A DNA stretch of 64,000 bases from Acidimicrobiaceae bacterium (lineage in GTDB: Bacteria; Actinomycetota; Acidimicrobiia; Acidimicrobiales; RAAP-2). The translations under genes and the position numbers were made by a program. Each line of letters starts with the position of its first letter. Position 1 is the stretch's first letter. Of the stretch, positions 1 to 10,029 are shown in pieces. Under the pieces are notes generated by a model that had not been told where the DNA came from, searched no databases, and saw only the letters and a list, made by a program, of their open reading frames with translations. Where the stretch lies: positions 101,835 to 165,834 of the forward strand of contig PMLJ01000048.1 of assembly GCA_003158855.1 (NCBI GenBank), written 5' to 3'.

Positions 1-178
1 CGCTCGCGAACTCCTCGAGACTGCGCACGAGCGCTACGAGCTCAGGTGACTTCAAGAAGACGAGACGTCGGTTGCCGTGGTGATAGGCGAGCGCACCAAA
101 GGCCTCGTCGCGCAGCGAGACCTGATTACTCAACCTCCAGGGACTCGACGCGTCAAAGACGTGCACCGCCGAAGGCAT
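1..178 (-). CDS. mftB: MftB, mycofactocin peptide chaperone (partial, 3' end outside window)
   Basis: Read on the minus strand from ATG at 178, this frame stays open to the window edge and encodes the first 59 residues. The segment FGALAYHHGNRRLVFLKSP matches the conserved N-terminal part of MftB, the small PqqD-like RRE protein that presents MftA to the radical SAM enzyme MftC. It starts 6 nt after the mftA stop, the usual mftA-mftB order, so the two are surely co-transcribed. The family is about 90-100 residues, so roughly 40 residues lie outside. mftC and mftD would be expected further out on the same strand. The assignment rests on this motif plus the adjacent mftA. Confidence 0.85.
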   Translation of the reverse strand, partial: MPSAVHVFDASSPWRLSNQVSLRDEAFGALAYHHGNRRLVFLKSPELVALVRSLEEFAS

Positions 179-184
179 CACGAT

Positions 185-292
185 CTAGTAGACGCCGCAG
201 AGTCCGTCAATGGAGACTTCCTCGACGAGCAACTCCTCACTCTCCCCGATCTCGACTACCTCTTCATCAGCAATGAGTGTTTCTGTTGGCAC
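185..292 (-). CDS. mftA: MftA, mycofactocin precursor peptide
   Basis: A 35-residue acidic peptide that ends IDGLCGVY, the diagnostic C-terminus of MftA. In the known pathway MftC decarboxylates and crosslinks the terminal Val-Tyr, MftE releases the core, MftD deaminates it, and MftF adds glucose units to give the redox cofactor mycofactocin. The start is a GTG at 292, chosen because AGGAGG (complement of 297-302) sits 4 nt upstream and gives the usual length of about 30-35 residues. The body is rich in Glu and Val (ADEEVVEIGESEELLVEEV), as in other precursors. The penultimate motif has Leu where many mycobacterial homologues have Met (IDGMCGVY). The gene is followed at once by mftB and is divergent from mftF. 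Confidence 0.93.
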   Translation of the reverse strand: MPTETLIADEEVVEIGESEELLVEEVSIDGLCGVY

Positions 293-365
293 GTACCCTC
301 CTGGTCTCCTCCTATTCTGCCGTGTCCGAACACCCCGCGCGACCACGCCATGGCAAACTGCCTGC
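293..365. promoter_or_regulatory. Divergent intergenic region between mftA and mftF
   Basis: This 73-bp gap must hold the leader and at least part of the promoter of mftA (leftward) and of mftF (rightward). The only element I can place with confidence is the mftA ribosome binding site at 297-302 on the minus strand. I see no clear -10/-35 pair or palindromic operator. Part of the mftA promoter may lie inside the 5' end of mftF if mftF starts at 366. Confidence 0.45.
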
Positions 366-1808
366 GTGGCCGACCTCATCCCCTCCGCTCGCGCGCCCGT
401 CGCCGCGCCGGTGCCCGCCGGGACGCTGGTAATCCTTGATGAGCAGGCGCAGTTCCTTGATCGCGACTACGTCGCGGGCGGATCGCCGTGGCGCCTCCTT
501 CGCCTTCCCGGTGGATCGAGATCGGTGGCGGATCGTTGGAGGGGCGGCGCCGCGGTGCGCGCCGGCGAGGAGCGGTTTGCGAGGACGCTCGTGCAACAGG
601 GGCTGCTTCACCCCCTCTACCGTGGAGCGCTCAATGTCGAGAGCATCGACGTGGTCATTCCGGTTCGCGACGACGTCGCCTCGCTGCGGCCACTGCTGAG
701 CCAGCTTCGGGGCCTGCACGTCACCGTGGTCGATGATGCCTCGCTCAATCCGATCCTCGTCGCGCAATGCGCCCGTCAGTTCGAGGTCGCGCTCATCCGC
801 CTGGAAGCGAACAGGGGGCCGGGCGGAGCCCGCAACGCCGGCGCCGATGCCACGACCAGGCCGCTGCTCTGCTTCCTCGATGCCGACGTTTCCCTCGATG
901 ACGCCGCTGACGTCCTCGGGCGACTCAGTGCCCAGTTCCAGGATCCACTCCTCGCGGCCTGCGCTCCACGGATTCGCGGCGGGACGGGCGCCTCGGCGCG
1001 CGCGAGGTTCGAGCGAAAGTTCAGCCCTCTCGACATGGGGGCGAGGAATGCCCTCGTCGTTCCCGGTGGGCCGGTCAGCTACGTCCCGAGTGCCTGCCTC
1101 GTGGTCCGCAGGAGCGCATTCGGATCAGGATTCGACGAGCAGTTGCGAACCGGAGAGGATGTCGATCTGGTCTGGCGCCTGCACGACCGGGGCTGGCTCG
1201 TTCGCTACGTCGCGAGCGTGGTCGTGACCCATGAGGCCAGGGGTACGTGGCGCCACTGGTTCTACCAGCGGATTGCGTACGGGGCGTCGTCGGGCGAGCT
1301 CGCGCAACGCCACGGGGATCGCCTGGCGCCGGTTCGCTCCGACCCCTGGACCCTCGCCGCATGGTCATCGGTCCTGCTCGGACAACCCATGCTCGGTGCG
1401 CGAGTCGTCCGCGTCACGCGCGATCACCTTCGAGCGCGCATCGCCAACGAGGGCGGCGACGTTGGCGAGGTCGCGAACAAGGTCGTCAACAAGGCGATGG
1501 TCGGAGCCGGCGGGCCCTTGGCCCGGGCCCTGGTTCGAACGTTCGGGCTGGGGATCCTGGCCTGCGCCCTGCACCCGAGGCTGCGACGCCGGGCCCTCAT
1601 CGTGTTGGGCGTCGGCACCGCGTGGCGCTGGCGCCATGAACGGTTTCACCCGGGCGACGTTCCCCTGGCGCTCGCCGATGACGCCGCCTACGGCGTCGGC
1701 GTCATCAAGGGCGCGTGGCGCACCAAGTCCCTCGCCTCGCTCACTCCGCGCATCACCAAGTCATCGGTGCGCGTGCGCGACGTGCTCGGCCTCTCGAAGG
1801 CGAAGTAG
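366..1808 (+). CDS. mftF: MftF, mycofactocin glycosyltransferase
   Basis: A family 2 glycosyltransferase of 480 residues. In characterised systems MftF adds an oligoglucose chain to premycofactocin. The N-terminal segment ending GGSPWRLLRLPG matches the family's leader. The GT-A domain shows VIPVRDD, VVDDAS (about 119-124), the metal-binding DAD at 172-174, and EDVDLVWR from 264. The C-terminal third is a hydrophobic, basic membrane-associated region. Length and motifs agree with mycobacterial MftF of about 470 residues. The frame is open further upstream, but earlier ATGs would overlap mftA on the other strand, so I chose GTG at 366; GTG at 411 is the alternative. It diverges from mftAB instead of closing a single mftABCDEF operon. 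Confidence 0.92.
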   Translation: MADLIPSARAPVAAPVPAGTLVILDEQAQFLDRDYVAGGSPWRLLRLPGGSRSVADRWRGGAAVRAGEERFARTLVQQGLLHPLYRGALNVESIDVVIPVRDDVASLRPLLSQLRGLHVTVVDDASLNPILVAQCARQFEVALIRLEANRGPGGARNAGADATTRPLLCFLDADVSLDDAADVLGRLSAQFQDPLLAACAPRIRGGTGASARARFERKFSPLDMGARNALVVPGGPVSYVPSACLVVRRSAFGSGFDEQLRTGEDVDLVWRLHDRGWLVRYVASVVVTHEARGTWRHWFYQRIAYGASSGELAQRHGDRLAPVRSDPWTLAAWSSVLLGQPMLGARVVRVTRDHLRARIANEGGDVGEVANKVVNKAMVGAGGPLARALVRTFGLGILACALHPRLRRRALIVLGVGTAWRWRHERFHPGDVPLALADDAAYGVGVIKGAWRTKSLASLTPRITKSSVRVRDVLGLSKAK

Positions 1809-1819
1809 ATCCCGCTCCT

Positions 1820-2971
1820 CTAGAAGCGGATGACTCCTCGGAGGTTCTCGCCCGAGGCGAGGTCGTCCGCGGCGTCCTGCACCTGGTCGATCGTGTACTC
1901 CTTGGTGACCAGTTCGTCGATGAAGAACTTTCCCTCGTGGTGCAGGCGAAGCAGGCGCGGAACTTGGATCCGGGGGTTCTCCGAACCGAAGACCGTGCCG
2001 CGAAGCTCCTGGTTGGACATCGAGAACATCATCATGTTGATCTCGACGCTCGTGAGGGTGTTCGCCGCCAGCGATGTCGCGACGATGACGCCGCCCTTCG
2101 CGGTGATCGACCTGGCCTGCTCGAGCAGTTCCGAGGTGAGGTTGTCCACGGTGATGATCACGACGTCGCAGTTCTTTCCCCACGTGAGTTCAGGCAAGAT
2201 GTTGAACGCGGCGTCGAGGGTCGTCGCGCAGCCGTGCGTGGCCCCGATCTTCAAGGCCCGGTCGATCTTCGACTGGTTGGTGTCGATCGCGATAACGGCC
2301 CGCGCGCCCGCGAGGGCCGCCCCCTGGACCGCACCCGACCCGACGCCGCCGCAGCCAATCACGGCCACCGTGTCGCCGGGCTTCACGTCGCCGCGGTTCA
2401 CGGCCGAGCCGAAGCCCGTCGAGATGCCGCACGAGATCAGCGCCGCCGCGCGAAGGTCGTACCAGGGCTCGATGCGGATGAGCGAAGCCTCGTGCACGAC
2501 GATGTACTCGGAGAATGAACCGATCTGGCACATCCGGTTCAGCACCTCGTCGCCCAGGTGGTGGCGCCACGTGGCGTCAGAGATCATCGGGCCCGCGAGG
2601 ATGGTCGAGCCCATGTCGCAGATGTACTGACGACCCGACAGGCAGTATTCGCACGTGCCGCACGACGGCACGAACGAGACCGCGACGTGGTCGCCGGGCT
2701 TCAGCGACGTGACGTCGGGACCGACGGATTCGACGACTCCCGAACCCTCGTGCCCACCAATCGCCGGGAACATCGACTCTCGCCCGGAGATCATCGCCAT
2801 CACTTCGGGGGCCATGCCGATGTCGCCGTGGCGCAGGTGCTCGTCCGAGAAGCACAGACCCGAAAACGCCATCTTGACTTTGACCTCATTGGCGTGCGGC
2901 TCGTCGATTTCGATGAGCTCGGTGTGCCATGGTCCGTGTGCTTCAGTAACAATCGCGGCCTTAACCTGCAT
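1820..2971 (-). CDS. NDMA-dependent (mycofactocin-type) zinc alcohol dehydrogenase
   Basis: A 383-residue medium-chain zinc alcohol dehydrogenase. Visible features are the catalytic zinc start [27 protein letters not shown], the structural zinc-type cysteines in [17 protein letters not shown], and the Rossmann motif [13 protein letters not shown]. The pattern and length fit the NDMA-dependent subfamily, whose NAD stays bound and whose electrons are handed to mycofactocin. It converges on mftF with an 11-nt gap, which supports that link. The ATG at 2971 is preceded by GGGGGAA. The substrate cannot be read from the sequence; primary alcohols or aldehydes are usual for the family. Confidence 0.9.
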   Translation of the reverse strand: MQVKAAIVTEAHGPWHTELIEIDEPHANEVKVKMAFSGLCFSDEHLRHGDIGMAPEVMAMISGRESMFPAIGGHEGSGVVESVGPDVTSLKPGDHVAVSFVPSCGTCEYCLSGRQYICDMGSTILAGPMISDATWRHHLGDEVLNRMCQIGSFSEYIVVHEASLIRIEPWYDLRAAALISCGISTGFGSAVNRGDVKPGDTVAVIGCGGVGSGAVQGAALAGARAVIAIDTNQSKIDRALKIGATHGCATTLDAAFNILPELTWGKNCDVVIITVDNLTSELLEQARSITAKGGVIVATSLAANTLTSVEINMMMFSMSNQELRGTVFGSENPRIQVPRLLRLHHEGKFFIDELVTKEYTIDQVQDAADDLASGENLRGVIRF

Positions 2972-3056
2972 GATTCCCCCCGGGTGCCTTTGTCGCGCTC
3001 CGCGCCACGGTTCGTACTCTACAGACCAGGCGCCGTGGCCCGCGAACGTGAAGCGA

Positions 3057-4775
3057 CTACATCTGATCCGGGGCTTCGATGCCGAGGAGCGAGAGCCCGA
3101 GGCTGAGCGCGCGGGCGCTCAGCTCGCACAGCGCGAGACGCTCGTCGCGCAGCGCGCCCTCGGCGGACAGCACCGGGCAGGCGTCGTAGAAGGAGGTGAA
3201 TCGCTGGGCCAGATCGAAGAGGTACACGCAGAGCCGGTGCGGCTGCAGCGGCGCGAGCGCCAGCTCGAACGCCTCGGGGAAGGCCAGCAGACCCAAGGCG
3301 AGTTCGCGCTCCGCGGGCGCTTCGAGCGCGAAGCTCGCGGCGCTCGGGTCCCAGAGCGTGCCGAGCCGGCGAAAGATCGAGCGAACCCGGGCGTGCGCGT
3401 ACTGCAGGTAGGGACCGGTGTCGCCTTCGAAGGCGATCATGCGGTCGAGGTCGAAGATGTAGTCGCGCTGACGCTCGGTCGAGAGGTCGGCGTACTTGAC
3501 CGCGGCCCGGGCGATCTGCGTGGCCAGGTGGAGCTTCTCGGGCTCGGAGAGGCCACTGCGGCGCCCCTCGAGCGCGGCGTGGGCGCGCTCGGTCGCCTCA
3601 TCGAGCAGGCCAATGAGCTTCACCGTCTCGCCGCTGCGGGTCTTGAACATCTTGCGGTCGGGACCGAGCACGTTGCCGAAGGCCACGTGCTCGCAGCGCA
3701 CGTTCTCGGGCAGCCAGCCCGCGAGGCGGGCCACCGCGTAGATCATCTCGAAGTGCTGGCCCTGGGGGGCGCCCACGACGTACAGCAGTTCGTCGGCGTG
3801 CAGGTTCCTCACCCGGTCGCGAACCGCGGCCAGGTCCGTGGCGGCGTAGCCGAAGCCCTCGTCGCGCTTGCGCACGATCAGGGGAAGCGGCTCGTTGTCG
3901 CGATTGGTGAACCCGGGCGGAAAGACGCAGAGCGCCCCGTCGCTTTCGACGAGGAGGCCCGCCCGGTCAAGATCGCGCACGACGTCCTCGAGCATGTCGT
4001 TGTAGTAGGACTCGCCGACCACGTCCTCGGGCGCCAGCGTGATGTCGAGCTTCGCGTAGACCTCGGCGAAGTACGCGACCGACTCGTTGACGAGGATGCC
4101 CCACAGCCGACGGGTTTCGCCGTCGCCCGCCTGCAGCGCCACCACGCGGGCCCGGCTGCGCTCCTTGAACGCGTCGTCGGCGTCGAACTTCTCGCGCGCC
4201 GCGCGATAGAACGAGTCGAGGTCGCCAATCGAGAGCGACGCCATGGCCTCGTCCTCGCCCAGGTCCACCAGGTGCTCGATCAGCATGCCGAAGGGCGTTC
4301 CCCAGTCGCCAACGTGGTTGCGCGCGATGACGTGATGCCCCGCGAACCGGTTCATCCGGGCCAACGCGTCGCCGATCACGGTCGAGCGCAGGTGGCCCAC
4401 GTGCATCTCCTTCGCGACGTTCGGAGCCGAGTAGTCAATGACCACATTCTTCGCCGGGCTGGCGACGGCGACCCCCAGGCGGGCATCGCCGAGCATCGTG
4501 CGCAGTTGGGTGTTGAGGAATGGCGGGCTGATCGTGAGGTTCAAGAATCCGGGGCCCGCGATCTCCACGGTCGCCACCTCGTCGAGGTTGACCAAGCCCA
4601 CTATCTCCTCGGCGACGTCACGGGGTGGGCGTCCAACCTGCTTGGCGAGCGACATCACGCCGTTCGCCTGGTAGTCGCCGCGCTCGGACTGTCGCAGAAC
4701 GGGGTCGGCGCCCGGGGCCACGCGATCAAAGGCCGCCTGCAGGCGTTCGAGCAATACGTCGTACGTCGAGGTCAT
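3057..4775 (-). CDS. argS: Arginyl-tRNA synthetase
   Basis: A class I synthetase of 572 residues that charges tRNA-Arg. The N-terminal additional domain (residues 1 to about 110) is followed by [20 protein letters not shown], which holds the HIGH-type signature HVGH. The central GYAATDLAA block and the C-terminal DALR anticodon-binding domain ([26 protein letters not shown]) are present. As in many ArgS proteins no canonical KMSKS is evident; [12 protein letters not shown] is the matching loop. It is divergent from acnA, with about 80 bp between the starts. Length is normal and nothing seems broken. Confidence 0.96.
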   Translation of the reverse strand: MTSTYDVLLERLQAAFDRVAPGADPVLRQSERGDYQANGVMSLAKQVGRPPRDVAEEIVGLVNLDEVATVEIAGPGFLNLTISPPFLNTQLRTMLGDARLGVAVASPAKNVVIDYSAPNVAKEMHVGHLRSTVIGDALARMNRFAGHHVIARNHVGDWGTPFGMLIEHLVDLGEDEAMASLSIGDLDSFYRAAREKFDADDAFKERSRARVVALQAGDGETRRLWGILVNESVAYFAEVYAKLDITLAPEDVVGESYYNDMLEDVVRDLDRAGLLVESDGALCVFPPGFTNRDNEPLPLIVRKRDEGFGYAATDLAAVRDRVRNLHADELLYVVGAPQGQHFEMIYAVARLAGWLPENVRCEHVAFGNVLGPDRKMFKTRSGETVKLIGLLDEATERAHAALEGRRSGLSEPEKLHLATQIARAAVKYADLSTERQRDYIFDLDRMIAFEGDTGPYLQYAHARVRSIFRRLGTLWDPSAASFALEAPAERELALGLLAFPEAFELALAPLQPHRLCVYLFDLAQRFTSFYDACPVLSAEGALRDERLALCELSARALSLGLSLLGIEAPDQM

Positions 4776-4856
4776 GGCGCCAGTCTCCCACTCGGGCCGG
4801 GCGCGAAGGAATCGGGGGCCGTAACGCGGCCCGCGTCGACACGGCAGACTAGGGGG

Positions 4857-7541
4857 ATGACCACTTCCTCCCTCAACTCATTTGGCTCAAAGGACACCCT
4901 CGAGGTTGGGGGCCGTTCGCTCGTCTACTACTCGCTCCAGGCGAGTGCCCTTCGCGACCTCGGCGTCGACCGGTTGCCGTACTCCATCAAGGTACTGCTG
5001 GAGAATCTCCTTCGCCACGAGGACGGCGTGAAGGTCCGAGCCGCCGACATCGAAGCCCTCGCGCGCTGGGGCGAGACCCCCACGCGCCACGGCGAAGCGG
5101 CGGGCGACGACGCCCAGGAGATCGCCTTCACCCCCGAGCGCGTCCTGATGCAGGACCTCACCGGGGTGCCGGCGGTCGTCGACCTCGCGTCCATGCGCGA
5201 CGCCATCATCGCCCTCGGCGGCGACCCCAACAAGATCAACCCCCTCGTGCCGGTCGAACTGGTCATCGACCACTCGGTGATCCTCGAGCGCACCGGGACG
5301 CCGGAGAGCTACGAGGAGAACGTCGCGATCGAATACGACCGCAACGTCGAGCGCTACACCTTCTTGAAGTGGGCCCAGAGCTCGTTCAAGCTGTTCCGAG
5401 TGGTTCCCCCGGGGATGGGCATCTGCCACCAGGTGAACCTCGAGCACCTGGCGCGGGTGGTCTTCGAGCACGAGGGCGTGGCGTACCTCGACACCGTCGT
5501 GGGCACGGACTCGCACACCACGATGGTGAACGGACTCGGCGTCCTCGGTTGGGGCGTCGGCGGCATCGAGGCCGAAGCCGGCATGCTCGGCCAGCCAACG
5601 TCGATGCTGATTCCGCCCGTCGTGGGACTACGCCTCTCGGGCGCCACCCGTGAAGGCGTGACCGCCACCGACGTCGTGCTCACCATCACTGAACTGCTGC
5701 GCCGCCACGGCGTCGTGGGCAAGTTCCTCGAGGCCTACGGTCCCGGCGTCGCCTCGCTCTCGCTCGAGACCCGCGCGACGATCGGCAACATGTCGCCCGA
5801 GTACGGGGCCACCTGCGCCATCTTTCCCATCGACCAGGTCACGCTCGACTACCTGGCGTTCACGGGCCGCCCGAAGGCGCAGCTCGAGCTCGTCGAGGCC
5901 TACGCCAAGGCCCAGGGCATCTGGCACGACGCCCACGCCGTCGAGCCCATCTACTCCGAGTACGTCGAGCTCGACCTCGCGACCGTCGAGCCGAGCCTCG
6001 CCGGACCGAAGCGTCCCCAGGACCGCGTCTCGCTCTCGGGCGCCCGGGCTGCGTTTCGCAACGCGCTCGGCCGCGAGCCCATCGAGGTTCGCGGGCTCGA
6101 CAATGCCGACCACCTGCGCGACGGTGACGTCACCGTCGCGGCGATCACGTCGTGCACGAACACGTCGAATCCCGCCGTGCTCGTCGCCGCCGGCCTCGTG
6201 GCCAAGCGCGCCGTCGAGCGCGGCCTCGAGTCCAAGCCCTGGGTGAAGACGTCGCTCGCCCCGGGAAGCCGCGTGGTCATGGACTACCTCGAGCGGGCGA
6301 ACCTCGTCGACTCGCTCGACCAGCTGGGCTTCTACCTCGCTGGCTACGGCTGCACCACCTGCATTGGCAACACTGGACCGCTCCTCAACGGCGTGTCCGA
6401 CGCCGTCATCGAGCACGACCTGTCGGTCGTCTCGGTGCTCTCGGGAAACCGCAACTTCGAGGGGCGCATCCACCCCGACGTGAAGCAGAACTTCCTCGCG
6501 AGCCCGCCGCTGGTCGTCGCCTACGCCTTGGCGGGAACGATCGACATCGACCTCAGCTCCGAACCGCTCGGCACCGACAAGGACGGGAAGTCCGTCTTCT
6601 TGTCCGACCTCTGGCCGAGCGACGCCGAGGTCGCTGACGCCGTTCGCGCGTCGCTCAGCCCCGAGATGTTCGAGGAGCGCTACGCCAGCGCCTTCAGCGG
6701 CGACGAGCGTTGGCAGGGCGTGCCCACGACCAACGCCGTGACCTACGCCTGGGACTCGAAGTCCACCTACGTGAAACTGCCTCCGTACTTCGAGGGCCTC
6801 ACGATGGGGCTCGACGCCGTGAAGGACATCGAAGGCGCGCGCGTGCTCGCCAAGCTGGGTGATTCGGTGACGACCGACCACATCTCACCGGCGGGCAACA
6901 TCCGCCCCAACGTTCCCGCGGGTCGCTACCTCACCGACGGGGGCGTCGAACAGGGCGACTTCAACAGCTACGGCACCCGGCGAGGGAACCACGAGATCAT
7001 GGTCCGCGGAACGTTCGCCAACGTGCGCCTGCGCAACCAGCTGGCCCCCGGCACCGAGGGCGGCGTCACGATCAAGTTTCCCGAGGGGATCCAGATGTCG
7101 ATCTTCGACGCGGCGATGGCCTACGCCGACGAGGGCACGCCGCTCGTGATCCTCGGCGGCAAGGAGTACGGCAGCGGCTCGAGTCGCGATTGGGCGGCCA
7201 AGGGCACCAAGCTGCTCGGCGTGAAGGCCGTGCTCGTCGAGAGCTTCGAGCGCATTCACCGTTCGAACCTGGTCGGCATGGGCGTCTTGCCCCTGCAGTA
7301 CGCGGCCGGGCAGTCGGCGCAGACCTACGGCCTCGAGGGCACCGAGATCTTCTCGATCACCGGCCTCGAACCGCTCAACCGTGGCGAGACGGTTCCGCTC
7401 GTCACCGTCACGGCGACGCGAGAGAACGGTGAGGCGGTCACCTTCGAGGCGCGACTTCGCATCGACACCCCGACCGAGGCGGACTACTACCGTCACGGCG
7501 GCGTGCTCAACTTCGTGCTGCGCCAGTTGGCGTCGAGCTAG
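4857..7541 (+). CDS. acnA: Aconitate hydratase A
   Basis: An 894-residue aconitase of the AcnA/IRP1 type that isomerises citrate to isocitrate in the TCA cycle. The [4Fe-4S] ligands are Cys433 (TSCTNTSNP) and Cys499/Cys502 ([11 protein letters not shown]). Substrate-binding blocks include [20 protein letters not shown] and, in the swivel domain, [17 protein letters not shown]. The frame is open more than 2 kb upstream without being coding; ATG at 4857 gives [15 protein letters not shown], the normal N-terminus, and lies in the argS-acnA divergent gap. Its stop shares CTAG at 7538-7541 with the stop of the convergent transporter gene. Confidence 0.97.
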   Translation: MTTSSLNSFGSKDTLEVGGRSLVYYSLQASALRDLGVDRLPYSIKVLLENLLRHEDGVKVRAADIEALARWGETPTRHGEAAGDDAQEIAFTPERVLMQDLTGVPAVVDLASMRDAIIALGGDPNKINPLVPVELVIDHSVILERTGTPESYEENVAIEYDRNVERYTFLKWAQSSFKLFRVVPPGMGICHQVNLEHLARVVFEHEGVAYLDTVVGTDSHTTMVNGLGVLGWGVGGIEAEAGMLGQPTSMLIPPVVGLRLSGATREGVTATDVVLTITELLRRHGVVGKFLEAYGPGVASLSLETRATIGNMSPEYGATCAIFPIDQVTLDYLAFTGRPKAQLELVEAYAKAQGIWHDAHAVEPIYSEYVELDLATVEPSLAGPKRPQDRVSLSGARAAFRNALGREPIEVRGLDNADHLRDGDVTVAAITSCTNTSNPAVLVAAGLVAKRAVERGLESKPWVKTSLAPGSRVVMDYLERANLVDSLDQLGFYLAGYGCTTCIGNTGPLLNGVSDAVIEHDLSVVSVLSGNRNFEGRIHPDVKQNFLASPPLVVAYALAGTIDIDLSSEPLGTDKDGKSVFLSDLWPSDAEVADAVRASLSPEMFEERYASAFSGDERWQGVPTTNAVTYAWDSKSTYVKLPPYFEGLTMGLDAVKDIEGARVLAKLGDSVTTDHISPAGNIRPNVPAGRYLTDGGVEQGDFNSYGTRRGNHEIMVRGTFANVRLRNQLAPGTEGGVTIKFPEGIQMSIFDAAMAYADEGTPLVILGGKEYGSGSSRDWAAKGTKLLGVKAVLVESFERIHRSNLVGMGVLPLQYAAGQSAQTYGLEGTEIFSITGLEPLNRGETVPLVTVTATRENGEAVTFEARLRIDTPTEADYYRHGGVLNFVLRQLASS

Positions 7542-9250
7542 TTCTTCGAACCATCCAGCGCGTCGGTCGCCGCGGCGTCGACACTGTCGAAGAGCTTGAT
7601 GTGGCGGATGGCCTTGTCGGTCGACTTCGCCAGCTTCGACTTCACGTTCTCGTTCGCGCGGGCCATCGACACCGACACGTGGTCGTTCGTGAGGTCGTCG
7701 ACGATCCGGCTCAAGGCCACGAGCGCCGTGTAGTCGATATCCGACATCGCGACGGCGTCGATGATCAGGTGCTTGGTCTGCGGGTTCTTCTTGATGTGAT
7801 CGTGCAGGTCCCGGCGAAAGACCCCGGCGTTCGCGTAGAAGAGGTCCTCGTCGAAGAAGAGGGCGAGGATGTGGTCGACGTGTTCGACGGCGTGCGCGTC
7901 GTAGGACTCCCAGCTGGTGGTGCCCTTGCGGCGTCCGATCTCGACCATGCGCGGCCGGGCCGCGTGCCAGGTCTGCTCGAGGATCGCGAGTCCGACCGCC
8001 AGGGCGAGGCCGAGTTCCACCCCGAGGAATACCACGCCGAGTCCCGCGATCGCCGCGAGGGCGAACTCCGCCCGGCTCGTTCGAAGGACTTCCTTCAGCT
8101 GGCCGATCTTTACGAGTCGACCGGCGACGAAGAGCAGCACCCCCGCGAGAGCGGCCAGCGGGATGGCGTGGGCGTAGGTGGCGAGTGGGGAAAGCAGCAG
8201 CGCGAGAATGCCGGCGGCGAAGCCCACCATCTTGGTGCGCCCACCCGCCAAGCGAGAGATGGTGGTGCGCGCCGGACTGGCGTTGACCGGAAACGAACCG
8301 AGCACCCCCGTCGCGATGTTCGCGAGCCCGATGCCCACGAAGTCCCGGCTGAGGTTGTCGGCCACGCCGATCTCGTCCGCCGAGGTGCGCGCGGTCGCCG
8401 CGCTTTGGCTCATGATGACGACGAGCAGCGTGAGCGAGGTCGTGACGACGACGCTCCAGTCGTGGGTGCTGAACAGACGAAGGCGCCACGTCGGTGACCC
8501 GACGATCACCGTGCCGAGCTGCTCGACGCCGTGGGCCGAGAGCGACAGCACCGAGGTGAGCACCGTCGCGACCAGCACTGCGGCGAGGGCCCACGGCAGC
8601 TGGGCGTTCACCTTCTCGCCGATCAGCATAACCGCGAGCGTCCCGAGCGAGATGATCACCGACCACGCGCTGATGTGACCGAGATGGCGGGCGAGCGAGT
8701 CGAGCCTCTGCATCACCGAATCCCCGCCGGAAGTGACGCCGAAGACCCGTGGGAGCTGGTGGACGATGATGATAATCCCGATGCCGCTCAAGAAGCCCGC
8801 CACGATGGGCGCGGAGAGGAAGTCCGCCAGCCAACCGAGCTTCAGCACGCCGACGGCCATGACCAGGATCCCCGTCACCACTGCCGTCGCGGCGACGAGC
8901 GCGTAGTACTGCGACGAGGCCGGCAGGGCGAGCTTCAGCAGAGCCACTGCGAACAGGGGCGCGATCGTCGAGTCGGCGCCCACCGAGAGAATCGGGTTCG
9001 AGCCAGCGAAGGAGAAGACGAGCGTCGCCGCGATGAAGGCGATCATCGCCGCGAATGCGGGCACGCCCGCGAGTTGCGCGGTCGCCAACTGCTCGGGGAT
9101 TGCGATGGCGAGCAGCGTGACGCCGGCGAGAAGTTGGCTCGGGAAGTTCTCCCGGGTCAGGCCGACGAATGTCTCGTTGATCCCCCGCGCGACGACCCGG
9201 CGTTCAATTGGCGTGCGCTCGATCTCGTGCCTCTTGGAGCCATGACCCAT
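7538..9250 (-). CDS. SulP (SLC26) family anion transporter with STAS domain
   Basis: A 570-residue membrane protein with 10-14 predicted hydrophobic segments followed by a cytosolic STAS domain from about 440 ([20 protein letters not shown] ... [19 protein letters not shown]). N-terminal blocks fit the sulfate permease domain: [26 protein letters not shown] and the conserved central segment [20 protein letters not shown]. SulP proteins move sulfate, bicarbonate or other anions, often with Na+ or H+; the sequence does not settle which. No carbonic anhydrase or sulfate assimilation gene is adjacent. It reads in the same direction as the PIG-L gene, 35 bp away. Confidence 0.92.
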   Translation of the reverse strand: MGHGSKRHEIERTPIERRVVARGINETFVGLTRENFPSQLLAGVTLLAIAIPEQLATAQLAGVPAFAAMIAFIAATLVFSFAGSNPILSVGADSTIAPLFAVALLKLALPASSQYYALVAATAVVTGILVMAVGVLKLGWLADFLSAPIVAGFLSGIGIIIIVHQLPRVFGVTSGGDSVMQRLDSLARHLGHISAWSVIISLGTLAVMLIGEKVNAQLPWALAAVLVATVLTSVLSLSAHGVEQLGTVIVGSPTWRLRLFSTHDWSVVVTTSLTLLVVIMSQSAATARTSADEIGVADNLSRDFVGIGLANIATGVLGSFPVNASPARTTISRLAGGRTKMVGFAAGILALLLSPLATYAHAIPLAALAGVLLFVAGRLVKIGQLKEVLRTSRAEFALAAIAGLGVVFLGVELGLALAVGLAILEQTWHAARPRMVEIGRRKGTTSWESYDAHAVEHVDHILALFFDEDLFYANAGVFRRDLHDHIKKNPQTKHLIIDAVAMSDIDYTALVALSRIVDDLTNDHVSVSMARANENVKSKLAKSTDKAIRHIKLFDSVDAAATDALDGSKN

Positions 9251-9285
9251 AGCGACACCCTACGACGCCGAGATTTGAGGTCGCG

Positions 9286-10029
9286 CTAGTTCGTCGAGAT
9301 GACTTTGTAGCCTTCGGCCAATCGGCCCTTGCCGAGCCCGGCGTCCTTGGCCGTCTTGCGGGCCCAGAGTCTCAGCATCGCCTTGAGGTCCTTGCGATGG
9401 CCGACCTGGCTCTTGTGCCTGGCGAGTGCCTTGTACTTGCGCTTGAACACCTTGGTGATGTCCACGACCATCGTTGGCTGCGCGCTCGACACCCAGACCA
9501 CCCACACCGCATGGGGTTCGAGGCCTTCTCGAAGCAGTTCGGGAAACGCGTGGGGATTGCGGGCGTCGGGATAGACCGCGCGCATCGTCGCTTCCCCCGT
9601 CGCCAGGTGGTCGGGGTGGCTCGCAAAGATGCGCTCCCAGTTGCGCTCGGGGTTCTGCGTGATGACGAGGTCGGGCCTCTGGATGCGGATGACGCGCGCG
9701 ATCTCGCGGCGAAGGAGCAACGTCGGCTCCACCTGTCCGTCGGGCCAGTGCAGAAACGTGAGCTTCGTGACCCCAACGACCGCGGCCGCCTCGGTCTGCT
9801 CGGCCTCTCGGATCGCGACCCGCTCTTCCTTGGTGTGCTCCGAGTCATCGCCGCCGGCGTCACCCGAGGTGACGAGGCAGTAGGAAACCTCGACGCCTTT
9901 CTTGGTCAGCGTCGCGACAGCCCCTGCGGTGCCGAATTCGATGTCGTCGGGGTGCGCCACCACCACGAGCGCCCGCTTGATCGACTTGTGATATTTGAAG
10001 ACGGGCAAGGGCGTCTTGGACTTGCTCAC
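9286..10029 (-). CDS. PIG-L family deacetylase (LmbE-like)
   Basis: A 247-residue zinc-dependent N-deacetylase. Metal-binding and catalytic motifs are AHPDDIEFG (about residues 28-36) and SHPDHLATG near 134. The family includes MshB and Mca of mycothiol metabolism and N-acetylglucosaminyl-PI deacetylase, but this protein is shorter than MshB (about 300) and has a basic C-terminal tail (KVFKRKYKALARHKSQVGHRKDLK written in two parts: KVFKRKYKAL and HKSQVGHRKD). The start ATG overlaps the helicase stop by 4 nt (ATGA at 10026-10029), so the two are translationally coupled. The substrate is unknown. Confidence 0.88.
   Translation of the reverse strand: MSKSKTPLPVFKYHKSIKRALVVVAHPDDIEFGTAGAVATLTKKGVEVSYCLVTSGDAGGDDSEHTKEERVAIREAEQTEAAAVVGVTKLTFLHWPDGQVEPTLLLRREIARVIRIQRPDLVITQNPERNWERIFASHPDHLATGEATMRAVYPDARNPHAFPELLREGLEPHAVWVVWVSSAQPTMVVDITKVFKRKYKALARHKSQVGHRKDLKAMLRLWARKTAKDAGLGKGRLAEGYKVISTN

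Noticed and set aside
210..365. Upstream extension of mftF to ATG at 210 or 273
   Set aside because: It would run antisense through the whole of mftA; MftF homologues do not have this extra N-terminus, and the extension is low-complexity Ser/Thr.
2655..4856. A 1628-residue open frame running into acnA
   Set aside because: The first 734 codons lie antisense to the dehydrogenase and argS genes; aconitase homology begins exactly at ATG 4857.
6885..8834. 649-residue minus-strand frame over acnA and the SulP gene
   Set aside because: Composition is Arg/His-rich and low-complexity, with no domain; it is a shadow frame of two well-supported genes.
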